Of a stretch of 64,000 bases of DNA, positions 1-8,760 are shown one piece after another. The stretch spans positions 1,283,049 through 1,347,048 of the forward strand of contig NZ_SZUA01000001.1 in assembly GCF_005239095.1 (NCBI RefSeq). The letters are read 5' to 3'. The notes beneath the pieces were generated by a model. The model saw only the letters and a program-made list of their open reading frames with translations. It was not told the origin of the DNA and did not search any database. The translations under genes were made by a program, and so were the position numbers. Numbering within the stretch: the stretch's first letter is position 1; each line of letters begins with the position of its first letter. The stretch comes from Luteimonas gilva (GTDB taxonomy: Bacteria; Pseudomonadota; Gammaproteobacteria; Xanthomonadales; Xanthomonadaceae).

Positions 1-118
1 CCAGACCCCACAGGTCGCCTCTCCCCCTAGAGACGGCGCCCTTACCCCAACAGGCGCCTTCACAATCTACGCCGGTCCGAATTGCGCCGTCCAGAGCCCT
101 TCGATGCTTGGGGTCGGC

Positions 119-673
119 TCAGTCGTCCCGTCGCTCCTGCTCCTGGCCCAGAGCCTGGTGTTGAAACAGGCACATCCGGATCACGCTGCGATAGCGGCCA
201 TCGCTGAAGAATTCGTCCACCAGCACGCCTTCGCGCCGGAAGCCCTGGCCTTCGTAGATACGGATTGCGCGGGTGTTGTCGACGTCGACCAGCAAATAGA
301 GCTTGTACAGGTTGAGGACGCGGAAGGCGTAGTTGATCGCCAACCGCGTCGCCGCGCGCGCGTAGCCACGGCCTTGGCGTTCGGGCGCGATCATGATCAG
401 GAATTCGGCGCGCCGGTGCAGGTGGTCGATTTCGACCAATTCCACCAGGCCGACCGGTTCGCCGCCGCCGTCTTCGACGATGAAACGCCGCTCGCTCTGG
501 TCGTGGATGTGCTTGCTGTACAACTGCTCCAGTTCGACGAACGATTCGTACGGTTCCTCGAACCAGTAACCCATCACGCTGCGATTGTTGTTGAGCAGAT
601 GGACGAAATGCAGATCGCTGCGTTCGAGCGGGCGCAGGGTGACGGCGGCGGGCATGGGCGCTTCGGCGGACAT
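119..673 (-). CDS. speG: Spermidine N(1)-acetyltransferase
   Basis: GNAT-fold enzyme that transfers acetyl from acetyl-CoA to spermidine or spermine, protecting the cytosol from polyamine excess. The 184-residue product matches the SpeG family over its whole length. It has the N-terminal LRPLERSDL start, the [12 protein letters not shown] segment (about 37-48), [11 protein letters not shown] (about 54-63) that lines the allosteric polyamine site in the family, the acetyl-CoA loop QGRGYA at 100-105, and [10 protein letters not shown] followed by Tyr140 near the C-terminus. A second Met lies at residue 7, so the true start may be six codons later. It stands alone, 61 bp downstream of the proline iminopeptidase gene on the same strand. 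No regulator is visible. Confidence 0.93.
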   Translation of the reverse strand: MSAEAPMPAAVTLRPLERSDLHFVHLLNNNRSVMGYWFEEPYESFVELEQLYSKHIHDQSERRFIVEDGGGEPVGLVELVEIDHLHRRAEFLIMIAPERQGRGYARAATRLAINYAFRVLNLYKLYLLVDVDNTRAIRIYEGQGFRREGVLVDEFFSDGRYRSVIRMCLFQHQALGQEQERRDD

Positions 674-734
674 GCCCCATACACTACTCCACGCCGAAGT
701 CGGCGGTATGTCGGCGGATCAGCGGCGCCGATGA

Positions 735-1772
735 TCAGCCGACCAGTACGCGGAACCGGTCTGTGGCGGCGACCAGGCGGCTGCGGATGCCCGGCTCCAG
801 GGCCGAATGGCCGGCGTCGGGCGCGATCTGCAGTTGCGCTTCCGGCCACGCCTGAGCCAATGCGATCGCGGCGTCCACCGGGCACAGCATGTCGTAGCGT
901 CCATGCACGATGACGCCGGGCACGTGGCGGAACCGCGGCACCGAGGCGAGCAGTTCGCCCGCGCCCATGAAGACAGCGTGGCGCATGTAGTGCGCTTCGA
1001 TCCGGGCCATCGACAGGCGCGGCGGTTCGGCCAGCTCCGACGGATCGGGCGGCAGCAGCGTCGAGCAGCGGGTTTCGTAGACGTCCCACGCCTTCGCCGC
1101 GGCCAAGTGGACGTCCGGATCCGGGTCGGTGAGGCGGCGCAGATAAGCGCCGAGCAGATCGCCGCGCTCCGCTTCCGGTATGTGCGCGGCGAAGTCGTTC
1201 CAATATTCGGGAAAGAAGGTGCGGATGCCGTCGAACCACCAGGTTTCGTCTTCGGGTCGGCATAACCAGATGCCGCGCAGGATCAGCGCCAGACACGCCT
1301 GCGGATGCGCAGCGGCATAAGCCAGCCCCAGGGTGGAACCCCACGAACCGCCGAACACCACCCAGCGCTCGATGCCCAAATGGGCGCGCAACCGTTCGAT
1401 GTCTTCCACCAGCTTGGGCGTAGTGTTGTGCGCAATGCCGGCGTAAGGCGTGGAGCGCCCGGCGCCGCGCTGGTCGAACAGCACGATCTTGTAGGCCCGG
1501 GGATCGAAATAGCGGCGATGCGTAGCCGTGCAGCCCGCGCCGGGACCGCCGTGGAAAACGACGGCGGGCAGGCCGTCCGGATTGCCGCAAAGCTCGTAGG
1601 GCATCGTGTAACCGTCGCTCAGCGGCAACACGCCCGCGGCATACGGTTCGATCGGCGGATACAGATCGGGCGCATCGGCGTTTCCGGCCGCCGCCGGAGC
1701 ATCGGTCGGCGAAAAAGCCGGGCTGCCCGCATCGTCGGGGATATCGCGCAATAGCGAGTTCGGTGCGTTCAT
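735..1772 (-). CDS. pip: Proline iminopeptidase (alpha/beta hydrolase, S33)
   Basis: Releases N-terminal proline from peptides in the cytosol. The 345-residue product carries the family hallmarks: oxyanion loop HGGPGAG at 74-80, DQRGAGRS at 100-107, nucleophile elbow GGSWGS with Ser143, acid Asp294 in HGRYD and base His322 in DAGHS. The frame is open further upstream to a TTG that overlaps the stop of the preceding gene. I chose the ATG because a good ribosome-binding site (AAGGAAAGAGA) sits directly before it. It follows the class V aminotransferase-like gene by 44 bp on the same strand and may be co-transcribed. The first 40 residues are low-complexity and lie before the conserved core. Confidence 0.92.
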   Translation of the reverse strand: MNAPNSLLRDIPDDAGSPAFSPTDAPAAAGNADAPDLYPPIEPYAAGVLPLSDGYTMPYELCGNPDGLPAVVFHGGPGAGCTATHRRYFDPRAYKIVLFDQRGAGRSTPYAGIAHNTTPKLVEDIERLRAHLGIERWVVFGGSWGSTLGLAYAAAHPQACLALILRGIWLCRPEDETWWFDGIRTFFPEYWNDFAAHIPEAERGDLLGAYLRRLTDPDPDVHLAAAKAWDVYETRCSTLLPPDPSELAEPPRLSMARIEAHYMRHAVFMGAGELLASVPRFRHVPGVIVHGRYDMLCPVDAAIALAQAWPEAQLQIAPDAGHSALEPGIRSRLVAATDRFRVLVG

Positions 1773-1816
1773 TCTCTTTCCTTCATGTTGGGTTGGATCG
1801 CTTCGTTCGCGGTCGG

Positions 1817-2992
1817 TCAAGACGCCATCCTGCGCAAGGCATCTACTAGCCGCTGCAGGTCCTTTTCATCGTTGTGCAGGTGCGGCGAGATGCGAATGCA
1901 CCCATCCCGCGCCGATACGTGGATGCCTTCCGCGCGCAGGCGCTCGACCAAACCCTCGATGAGACCGCTGCGCGGCGGGCGCAGGCCGACCATGTGGCCG
2001 ACGCGCTGTTCCGCCGGCCGGCACCCGTACCCGATCGTCGCCGCGCGCGCACACAACGCGTCCGTCCATTCGCGCAGACGGCGCTGGATGAAGGCAGGAC
2101 GCCATCGCGAAATCTGGGTCAGCGCGGCGATCGCCATCGGCTGCAGATGGAACTGCGGCGATTCGCCCTGGCCGAATCGGGCGGCGCCGGGTCGGTAGCG
2201 GTCCGTGTAATCCGATAACGCCGCGAAATTATCGCTGCCGTCGCGATGCAACCACGACTCTTCCAGCGGCACGCCTTCGCCGTGCCAACGTTCGTCCACG
2301 TATAGATAACCCAGACCATAAGGCCCGAGCAGCCATTTGTAGCCCACGGCGACCAGAAAATCCGGGCGGCATTCGGCGACGTCCAGAGGGTGGGCGCCCA
2401 AGGATTGGCTGGCGTCGATCACCAAGGCGGCGCCGCGCTTCCGCGCCGCCTCGCCGATGCGGACCACATCCACGAAGGCGCCGTCGGTCCAGCGGCATTG
2501 CGGAATCGAGACCACGGCCGTGCGCGGATCGATCGCCTCCGACACCGCTTGCGCGATCGCAACGTCCGCTGCGGGCTTGACCAAGCGGACTTGCGCCCCG
2601 CTGCGCGCCGCGGCCCGCGCCCAGCTGTAATAGTTGGAGGGGAATTCGCGGTCCAGCAGGACGACGTTGTCGCCTTCGCGCAAGGGAATATTGCGCGCCG
2701 CCAACGCGATGCCGTAGCTCACCGACGGCACCAGGGCCGTATCTCGCTCCGTCGCGCCGATCAAACTGGCGAACAGCCCCTTCAGCGCGGCGGTTCCGGA
2801 GAACCAATCGGCGGCCGCGATCGACCAGGGCGCGGCCATCGCATCGATCGCGGCATGGCCGGCGGCGGACACCGATTTCAGTCTCGGCGCCAGGTTGGCG
2901 CAATTGAAATAAGCCACGCCGTCCGGAAGGTCGAACGCGTCGCGCGGATCGCTTTCCCTCTCCTCCGCGCCGTTAGTCCCACGTTCGCGCAT
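1817..2992 (-). CDS. PLP-dependent class V aminotransferase-fold enzyme
   Basis: Fold type I PLP enzyme of the aminotransferase class V group (cysteine desulfurase, isopenicillin-N-epimerase and kynureninase relatives). In 391 residues it shows YFNCANLAPRL near the N-terminus, Asp193 in ALVIDASQSLGAHP, which should contact the pyridine nitrogen, and the Schiff-base Lys219 in VGYKWLLGP. The substrate cannot be read from sequence. The ATG at 2992 has only a short AGGG before it; a GTG at 3043 would add 17 residues that look non-conserved. It is divergent from an Lrp/AsnC regulator, the usual arrangement for a regulator controlling an amino-acid enzyme, and lies upstream of pip. Confidence 0.8.
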   Translation of the reverse strand: MRERGTNGAEERESDPRDAFDLPDGVAYFNCANLAPRLKSVSAAGHAAIDAMAAPWSIAAADWFSGTAALKGLFASLIGATERDTALVPSVSYGIALAARNIPLREGDNVVLLDREFPSNYYSWARAAARSGAQVRLVKPAADVAIAQAVSEAIDPRTAVVSIPQCRWTDGAFVDVVRIGEAARKRGAALVIDASQSLGAHPLDVAECRPDFLVAVGYKWLLGPYGLGYLYVDERWHGEGVPLEESWLHRDGSDNFAALSDYTDRYRPGAARFGQGESPQFHLQPMAIAALTQISRWRPAFIQRRLREWTDALCARAATIGYGCRPAEQRVGHMVGLRPPRSGLIEGLVERLRAEGIHVSARDGCIRISPHLHNDEKDLQRLVDALRRMAS

Positions 2993-3070
2993 ATCCCTGA
3001 CCCTGCCCGTCTCGAAGCAGGCGTCAATATTCCACAGGGACACGGGTCACTTGAATACCAAAACAAAGGA

Positions 3071-3094
3071 TTTATAGTTGAATCGCCTTATAAA
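3071..3094. promoter_or_regulatory. Imperfect AT-rich inverted repeat between PLP enzyme and Lrp genes
   Basis: TTTATAG and CTTATAAA face each other across a 9-base spacer, inside the only AT-rich stretch of the divergent intergenic region. The size and AT-richness fit an Lrp/AsnC operator, so it may autoregulate the regulator and control the PLP-enzyme gene. This is inferred from position and symmetry only. Confidence 0.35.
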
Positions 3095-3111
3095 TGAAGT
3101 AATTATTGACA

Positions 3112-3582
3112 ATGAACCTTTACCCCTCCGATTCGCTCCTGGACGAGCGCAATCTGCAGCTGCTGGAACTGTTGCGCGGCGACCCGCGCATGTCCGTTTC
3201 GGAAATGGCGCGCCGGGTGGGCATGTCCGCGCCCGCGGTGCGCGAGCGCATCCAGCGCCTGGAAGAAAGCGGCGTGATTTCCGGCTACCGCGTCGACATC
3301 GACCCGCGCGCGCTCGGCTACGCGATCGCCGCGTTCGTGCGCATCAAGCCCATGCCTGGCCAATTGCCGAACATCGTCGAACTGGCCCAGCGCCTGCCCC
3401 AGGTCAGCGAATGCCATCGCGTCACCGGCGAAGACTGCTTCCTGGTCAAGATCCACCTGGAAAGCCTGGATACGCTGGACCGCATCCTCGACCAGTTCCT
3501 GGCCTTCGGAAATACGGCGACCATGCTCGTGCAATCGACGCCGGTGGCGCCGCGCGGCCTGCCCTTGCCCGGCAGGACGTAA
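3112..3582 (+). CDS. Lrp/AsnC family transcriptional regulator
   Basis: Feast/famine regulator of 156 residues. The N-terminal winged helix-turn-helix (LDERNLQLLELLRGDPRMS, then VSEMARRVGMSAPAVRERIQRLEE, about 10-52) is followed by the RAM/ACT-like ligand domain with YRVDIDPRALGY and CHRVTGEDCFLVKI (about 62-125). The family senses amino acids and binds DNA as octamers. I used the ATG rather than the TTG two codons upstream; no clear Shine-Dalgarno is present. It is divergent from the class V aminotransferase-like gene, which is the likely target, and converges on the kgtP-like gene 15 bp away. Confidence 0.9.
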   Translation: MNLYPSDSLLDERNLQLLELLRGDPRMSVSEMARRVGMSAPAVRERIQRLEESGVISGYRVDIDPRALGYAIAAFVRIKPMPGQLPNIVELAQRLPQVSECHRVTGEDCFLVKIHLESLDTLDRILDQFLAFGNTATMLVQSTPVAPRGLPLPGRT

Positions 3583-3597
3583 TCCGTCCGGAATCGA

Positions 3598-4920
3598 TCA
3601 GTCGGATTCGATGCGCGAATGCGTCCGCGTATCGGGCATGAACACGTACACCAGCAGCGAACAGGCGATGCAGGCGGTGACGTACCAATAGAAGCCGCTT
3701 TCGCGGCCGATGTCCTTGAACCAGAGCGCCACGTATTCGGCCGTGCCGCCGAAGATCGCCACGGTCAGCGCATACGGCAAGCCCACGCCCAGTGCGCGCA
3801 CCTCGACCGGGAACAACTCGGCCTTCACCACCGCATTGATCGCGGTGTAGCCGGATACGACGACCAAGGCCAGCATGATCAGCCAGAAAGCGGCCGCCGG
3901 CGAACCGATCTGCTGCAGGCGGCTCAAAATAGGAACCGTCAGCAGCGTACCCAACACGCCGAACGCGATCAGCACCGGCCTGCGGCCGATGCGGTCGGAC
4001 AGCGCGCCGACCAGCGGCTGCAGCAGCATGTAGACGAATAAAGTGCCGGCGTTGATCAACGATGCCGTCGATTTGTCGATCCCGGCGCTGTTCACCAGGA
4101 ATTTGTGCATATAAGTCGTATAAGTGTAGAACGCGAGCGTGCCGCCCATGGTCAGCCCGATCACGGTCAACACCGCGCGCGGATGGCGCATCAGCTCGCG
4201 CAAGGTGCCTTCGCCCCGCGCCTGCGCGGGATCGCGATCGCGCCGGCGCGAAAACGCGCCAGTCTCGTCCATATTGCGGCGCAGATACAAAGCCGTGGCC
4301 GCGGCCAATGCACCGATGACGAACGGAATGCGCCAACCCCAGCTTTCCAATTGCTCGGCGGTCAGGAACAGCCGTTGCAGGGCGATCAACACGCCCAATG
4401 CCAGCAGATGCCCCATCACCAGCGTCACGTACTGGAAACTGGACCAGAAGCCGCGGTGCTCGCGCGTCGCCATTTCGCTCAAATAGGTGGCCGACGTGCC
4501 GTATTCGCCGCCCACGCTCAAACCTTGCAGCAATCGCGCCAACAACAGCAGCGCCGGCGCGGCGACGCCGATGCTGGCGTAGCCCGGCGTGAGCGCGATC
4601 ATCAACGAACCGGCGCACATCATCAGCACCGACAGCATCAAGGCCGCCCGGCGGCCGTGCCGGTCGGCGTAGCGGCCCAGCAGCCAGCCGCCCAGCGGCC
4701 GCATCAAGAAGCCGACCGCGAAGATCGCCGCCGTATTCAGCAATTGCGCGGTGCGGTCGCCTTCGGGAAAGAAGACCTTGGCGAAATACAGCGAGAACGC
4801 GGCGTAGGCGTACCAGTCGTACCATTCGACCAGATTGCCGACCGAGCCGCTGAAGATCGACTTAAAGCGCTGCAACGGCGCGATCGCGGGAGGGTTGGCG
4901 TGGGACAAGCGGCGTTCCAT
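3598..4920 (-). CDS. kgtP: MFS metabolite:H+ symporter, alpha-ketoglutarate permease type
   Basis: Inner-membrane proton symporter of 440 residues with about 12 hydrophobic segments. It follows E. coli KgtP closely in the N-terminal half: SGNLVEWYDWYAY, the TAAIFAVGFLMRPLGGWLLGR loop, DRHGRRAAL, LLLARLLQGLSVGGEYGTSA and WGWRIPF. It therefore probably imports 2-oxoglutarate or a similar dicarboxylate; substrate range within the MHS subfamily varies. It is transcribed alone, ending 15 bp from the convergent Lrp gene. A second, more distant MHS carrier lies at 29-30 kb. Confidence 0.85.
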   Translation of the reverse strand: MERRLSHANPPAIAPLQRFKSIFSGSVGNLVEWYDWYAYAAFSLYFAKVFFPEGDRTAQLLNTAAIFAVGFLMRPLGGWLLGRYADRHGRRAALMLSVLMMCAGSLMIALTPGYASIGVAAPALLLLARLLQGLSVGGEYGTSATYLSEMATREHRGFWSSFQYVTLVMGHLLALGVLIALQRLFLTAEQLESWGWRIPFVIGALAAATALYLRRNMDETGAFSRRRDRDPAQARGEGTLRELMRHPRAVLTVIGLTMGGTLAFYTYTTYMHKFLVNSAGIDKSTASLINAGTLFVYMLLQPLVGALSDRIGRRPVLIAFGVLGTLLTVPILSRLQQIGSPAAAFWLIMLALVVVSGYTAINAVVKAELFPVEVRALGVGLPYALTVAIFGGTAEYVALWFKDIGRESGFYWYVTACIACSLLVYVFMPDTRTHSRIESD

Positions 4921-5036
4921 ACGAATGGGCCGCCCCGATTCTATCGGCAGCGGCGCCGATCCTGCATCGCTGCTTCACGGTCGCTTAGCTCTTTCCCGCC
5001 TAGCCTGTGGCCACCCTCCCCCACCCCGGTACCGCC

Positions 5037-5330
5037 ATGCCCACTCTGCGTTTGCGTCTGACCGGCAGCGACGACGCTGCCCGCGCGATGATCAACCTGA
5101 TGCAGAGCCTGGAAGGCATCGAGCACGTGGAAGAAGTCGACGACCTGATGCCGCACATGGACGACGACGATTCCAGTTCCGCGGGTTTGCCCGACGACAA
5201 GAGCCCGGGCATGCACGAGCTGGAGATCGAAGCGCCGAACGAATCGACCGCGCGCAAGGTGCGCGAAGCGGCCGAAGCCTTGGCCTTCGATCTGGATGCG
5301 CTGGTCGAATTCGAAGAAGACGAAGGCTAA
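5037..5330 (+). CDS. Small acidic protein of unknown function
   Basis: Product of 97 residues, very acidic, with DDLMPHMDDDDSSS in the middle and EFEEDEG at the end. The predicted pattern is strand (LRLRLTGS), helix (ARAMINLMQSL), strand (IEHVEEV), acidic linker, strand (MHELEIEAP) and helix (ARKVREAAEAL), which resembles a beta-alpha-beta ACT/ferredoxin-like fold split by a loop. I do not recognise a family. A GTG at 5007 would extend it by ten residues; I prefer the ATG, since conserved-looking sequence starts there, though neither has a strong ribosome-binding site. Codon use is native. Confidence 0.65.
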   Translation: MPTLRLRLTGSDDAARAMINLMQSLEGIEHVEEVDDLMPHMDDDDSSSAGLPDDKSPGMHELEIEAPNESTARKVREAAEALAFDLDALVEFEEDEG

Positions 5331-5340
5331 GCTTGGCGCG

Positions 5341-5907
5341 TCAGACGCGCTTATGGGCTTCGGCGATGATCCGCCTATTGCGGATCCGCACGGCGCCGAC
5401 CATCAACAAGCGCATGTCCCGCACCAGATAATCGGCCAGCGCTTCGTCGGCGATGTCTTCGCCGTCGATGTCCAAGCGGAAGTCGTGGCCGTTCATGCCG
5501 CCGCCGTTGCTGAAATCGATCTCGAAATCGAACAGGACGCGGCGTTGCGGCGCATCGCGACGGTCTTGCCCGACGAGCGCCGGGGCAGGATCCTGCGGAT
5601 TCCATCCGATCAGCCGCAAACCGGTTTCGGTGCGCGGCCGGTGCGACGAACCCGGCGCGAAGTGCAGATAGGTGCCGGCGGGAAAGCGGCGTTCGCCTTC
5701 GATCATCTCGCCTTCCAGCACATAGACGTCCTCGCCGTCCGGATGCTCGTCCACGCGCGGCCACTGGCTGCCGGGCGCCATCTCGACGATCCAGGCGCGC
5801 ACGCCGGACACGCTCGGCAAATCGCGGCGCCAGCAGCCTTCGCCCACTTCGATGCGCGCGACCTCGTCGCTGCGCAGGGATTCCACATTGCCCACGATTC
5901 CGTCCAT
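5341..5907 (-). CDS. Cupin-domain protein (ChrR-like)
   Basis: Product of 188 residues with a double-stranded beta-helix core at about 30-105: DEHPDGEDVYVLEGEMIEG is the first cupin motif and FPAGTYLHFAPGSSHRP the second, giving potential metal ligands His, Glu and His. This resembles the ChrR cupin domain of anti-sigma factors, but no zinc-binding anti-sigma domain precedes it, so a sensing or small-molecule role is only a guess. The C-terminal 60 residues (DIDGEDIADEALADYLVRDMRLL) are unlike a cupin. GAGGA five bases before the ATG fixes the start, and the gene follows the metallo-beta-lactamase-fold gene by 8 bp, so the two form an operon. Confidence 0.75.
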   Translation of the reverse strand: MDGIVGNVESLRSDEVARIEVGEGCWRRDLPSVSGVRAWIVEMAPGSQWPRVDEHPDGEDVYVLEGEMIEGERRFPAGTYLHFAPGSSHRPRTETGLRLIGWNPQDPAPALVGQDRRDAPQRRVLFDFEIDFSNGGGMNGHDFRLDIDGEDIADEALADYLVRDMRLLMVGAVRIRNRRIIAEAHKRV

Positions 5908-5915
5908 CTTCGTCC

Positions 5916-6758
5916 TCAACGATTCGGCGACCATTTCAGCCATTCGCCCGGTTTGGCGATCTCGACGCCGACCCCGCCGCGCTTCGCGGCGGCGATCAGC
6001 GACGCTTCCGCATCCGGAATCTCTTCGTAGCCTTCGGCGCCTTTCACGCCGTAGTGGATCGGCACGATCTGGCGCGCGCCCAGCACTCGCGCGGCCGCTA
6101 TCGCCTGCTCCGGCGTCAACACGGCGCTGACGTCGGCCGCGGGCTTGCGCCACGAGAATTTGGCGCCGTTGATCGGCAAGAAAGCGGCGTCGAAAGGCCC
6201 GAACTGGCGCCCGATCTGCCACCACGCGCCGTGCCAGAGCGTGTCGCCGCAATGGATGATGCGCCGGCCGCCGCCGGACACGATCCACGACACCTGCGGA
6301 TCGCCGTAGCCGTCGCTGGCGGGCACCGCGGTCGCGGTGAAATCGCCCAGGATCTGCGGCTCGTAAAGAGGCGCGGTGCGGAAGCGGAATTCGCCTGCGA
6401 ACGGAATGCCCGCCGCGGCCGCCATCAACAGCGTGCCGGTGGAGCCCAGCGCTTGCCGGATCGCGAGCGGGTCGCAATGGTCGGGATGCCGATGCGTCGC
6501 CAGCACGTAACGCGCACCCTGCGCGGCTTCGATAGGCACCAGTTCGTCGCGCAGCGCATCGCCCCAGACGTTGCGGTCGAGCAGCGGGTCCAGGAACAGC
6601 GTCGCATCCGGCAGTTGCAGGCGCACGCCGGCCCAGGCCAAGCGTTGCGCGCGCAGCGCCGGCGTTGCGGCGGCGGCGACTGTCGGCGGCAAGGCCGCGA
6701 GCGCACCCGCGGCGGCGGCCGCCTGCAGGAAATTTCGGCGCGAGTAGCTCTCCACCAT
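5916..6758 (-). CDS. Tat-exported metallo-beta-lactamase-fold hydrolase
   Basis: Product of 280 residues beginning with a twin-arginine signal (SRRNFLQAA at 6-14, then an alanine-rich hydrophobic stretch to about 31), so it acts in the periplasm after folding. The metal site THRHPDHCD supplies His89, His91, Asp93 and His94; HCGDTLWH and the late IVPIHYG provide further ligands. The sequence style (YVLATHRHPDHCD, WIVSGGGRRIIHCGDT) is that of the UlaG/NAPE-PLD-like branch rather than true beta-lactamases. The substrate is unknown. It is the first gene of a two-gene operon with the cupin protein. Confidence 0.85.
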   Translation of the reverse strand: MVESYSRRNFLQAAAAAGALAALPPTVAAAATPALRAQRLAWAGVRLQLPDATLFLDPLLDRNVWGDALRDELVPIEAAQGARYVLATHRHPDHCDPLAIRQALGSTGTLLMAAAAGIPFAGEFRFRTAPLYEPQILGDFTATAVPASDGYGDPQVSWIVSGGGRRIIHCGDTLWHGAWWQIGRQFGPFDAAFLPINGAKFSWRKPAADVSAVLTPEQAIAAARVLGARQIVPIHYGVKGAEGYEEIPDAEASLIAAAKRGGVGVEIAKPGEWLKWSPNR

Positions 6759-6812
6759 GCGCTGGCCCTTTCGATAAGCGGTGAGTGGCGCCGCGCAGAA
6801 CGCGCGGCGGCG

Positions 6813-7721
6813 TTATTTAGCGGCGCGCTGGCTGATCGCGACGCTGGCCAGGATCATCGCGCCGGCGATGCCCATGCTTAAGGTCAGCGCTTCGCCCAAC
6901 AGCATCCACGCCCAAGCCACGCCGAACAGCGGGACCAGATAGGTGACGGTCGAGGCGCGACTGGCGCCGATCCGGGCGATCAGGCGGTAGTACATGACGA
7001 AGGCTGCGCCGGTGCACAACACACCCAGCATCGCCGCCGACAACCACGACACTGTTCCGATCGAATGCTGCGGCCATTCCGCCACGGCGAACGGCAGCGT
7101 CAATAGCGCCGACATGCCAAGGGTCGCCGCGGCCACCGCAGCCGGCGGCAGGCCGGTCAGATGGCGTCGCACCAAGTTGATGCCGATGCCGTACAGGAAC
7201 GCGGCCGTGGCGCCCGCGACGACGGCCCAGCCGATGCTGACGCCGGCGGTCTTGCCGCTGGCCAACACCACCACACCGGCGAAACCGGCGAGCAACGCGA
7301 TCGCGCGGCGGGTGCCGATCTTCTCGCCGAAGAACAAGAACCCGACCAGGGCGGTGAACAGCACGGTCATCGCATTGGCGATCGCGCCGACCCCCGCCGG
7401 CGCGCGCTGCGCGGCCCAGGCGAACAGCATGAAAGGAATCGCCGAATTGATCGCGCCGATGATCGCCAACTTCGGCCACAGGCCGCGGCCGAATTGGGCG
7501 CGAGCGCGCCACAGGAACGGCAGCAGCACCAGCGAGCCCAGCGCCAGCCGCACTTCGACCAGCGGGATCGCGCCGAAATCCTTGGCCGAGACGCGCATGA
7601 ACAGGAACGAGGCGCCCCAGATCGCGCCCAGCACGGCGAGCTCGAGGGGCGTCATCCAGTCTCGGGTCCGGGCCTGCGCCAGGGGCGTCATCGCGGCGGG
7701 GCTGCAATCGGCGGTCGACAT
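6813..7721 (-). CDS. EamA/DMT-family transporter
   Basis: Inner-membrane exporter of 302 residues with about ten transmembrane helices in two EamA repeats (about 24-150 and 165-300). Typical motifs are WGASFLFMRVSAKDFG, ALVGFLFFGEKIGTRRAIALLAGFAGVV and its second copy VTYLVPLFGVAWAWMLLGEALTLSMGIAGA. The family exports amino acids or metabolites; substrate unknown. The frame stays open far upstream through the antisense of the LysR gene, but family alignment begins near the ATG used here. It is divergent from that LysR gene across a 102-bp region with a perfect palindrome, so LysR control is likely. Confidence 0.88.
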   Translation of the reverse strand: MSTADCSPAAMTPLAQARTRDWMTPLELAVLGAIWGASFLFMRVSAKDFGAIPLVEVRLALGSLVLLPFLWRARAQFGRGLWPKLAIIGAINSAIPFMLFAWAAQRAPAGVGAIANAMTVLFTALVGFLFFGEKIGTRRAIALLAGFAGVVVLASGKTAGVSIGWAVVAGATAAFLYGIGINLVRRHLTGLPPAAVAAATLGMSALLTLPFAVAEWPQHSIGTVSWLSAAMLGVLCTGAAFVMYYRLIARIGASRASTVTYLVPLFGVAWAWMLLGEALTLSMGIAGAMILASVAISQRAAK

Positions 7722-7787
7722 GGCCAGCAATCCAACGGGGGTCTGGCCGCTATTTTCCGTTCCTCCGCAGGCCCCACAAGCGCATAC

Positions 7788-7806
7788 TTTGCGGCCGAGC
7801 CGCAAA
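7788..7806. promoter_or_regulatory. Perfect 19-bp palindrome, likely LysR operator
   Basis: TTTGCGGCCGAGCCGCAAA has eight-base arms around CGA and contains the LysR-type T-N11-A pattern. It sits between the EamA and LysR genes, just upstream of a possible -10 (TATATT, 7808-7813) for the LysR gene, whose ATG is at 7824. Position suggests autoregulation plus control of the transporter. Confidence 0.6.
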
Positions 7807-7823
7807 TTATATTTGGGTCTTGT

Positions 7824-8732
7824 ATGAGCCTCAGACCGAGCCTGCTCCCCGCCCTGGGCGTGTTCGCCGCGGCGGCCCGCCACCAGAATTTCGCGCATGC
7901 GGCCGAGGAACTGCATCTCACCGCCAGCGCGGTCAGCCACCACGTCCGCAAACTGGAAACTTCGATGGGCGTATCGCTGTTCCAGCGCCATGCCCGCGGC
8001 GTGACGCTGACCGGCGAGGGCCGCCTGCTGGCCGACGCCGCCGCCGCCGCGGTGACCGACCTGGAAGCCGTCGCGGCGTCGCTGGGCAATACCCGCGACG
8101 GCGGCCGCTTGCGGATCAACACCCTGCACTCTTTCGCTTATTGCTGGCTGCTGCCGCGATTGCCGAGGTTCCTCGCCGCGCATCCGCAAGTCAGGCTCAG
8201 CATCGACGCCGAATCGGCGCTGACGCGCTTCGACGAAGGCGGCCCCGACCTCGCAATCCGCCACGGCCCGGGCCATTGGCAAGGCTTGCGCGCGCACCAT
8301 CTGATGGACGACGAATTGTTCCCGGTCGCTTCGCCCGCGCTGCCCGGCATCGAAGCGATCGCCGAACCGCGCCAAATCGCCGCGCTGCCGCTGCTGTCCG
8401 ACAACGCTCTGCAAGGCTGGCGCGACTGGTTCCGCGCCGGCGGCCTGCGCGGCCTGCGCCTGCCCGACATGCATTTGTTCAGCGACAGCACCGACGTGAT
8501 GCGCGCCGCGGTCTACGGCATCGGCGCGGCGCTCGCGCGCAAGCACATCGCGATGCCGTATCTGCAGCGCTACGAATTGGTGCGGCTGCCCGGACATTCT
8601 CTGAAGACGCGATTCGCGTATTACGCCGTGCACCCCGCGCATCGGCCGTTGACCGCGAATGCGGCGATGTTCGTCGATTGGCTGAAGCGCGAGGCGCAGG
8701 ACGAGAACACGCCGCTACCCCCGGGTGCATGA
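7824..8732 (+). CDS. LysR-type regulator, GcvA-like
   Basis: Regulator of 302 residues. The N-terminal winged helix-turn-helix (ALGVFAAAARHQNFAHAAEELHLTASAVSHHVRKLE, about 9-45) is followed by a periplasmic-binding-protein-like effector domain (LRINTLHSFAYCWLLPRLPRF at about 97, DLAIRHGPGHW at about 148). The last part resembles GcvA and AmpR relatives. It is divergent from the EamA transporter and probably controls it through the palindrome at 7788-7806. The putative -10 lies only about 10 bases before the ATG and no Shine-Dalgarno is visible, so the message may be leaderless or nearly so. Confidence 0.9.
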   Translation: MSLRPSLLPALGVFAAAARHQNFAHAAEELHLTASAVSHHVRKLETSMGVSLFQRHARGVTLTGEGRLLADAAAAAVTDLEAVAASLGNTRDGGRLRINTLHSFAYCWLLPRLPRFLAAHPQVRLSIDAESALTRFDEGGPDLAIRHGPGHWQGLRAHHLMDDELFPVASPALPGIEAIAEPRQIAALPLLSDNALQGWRDWFRAGGLRGLRLPDMHLFSDSTDVMRAAVYGIGAALARKHIAMPYLQRYELVRLPGHSLKTRFAYYAVHPAHRPLTANAAMFVDWLKREAQDENTPLPPGA

Positions 8733-8760
8733 TCATCGCCGACGGGCGCGACGCTTGATC

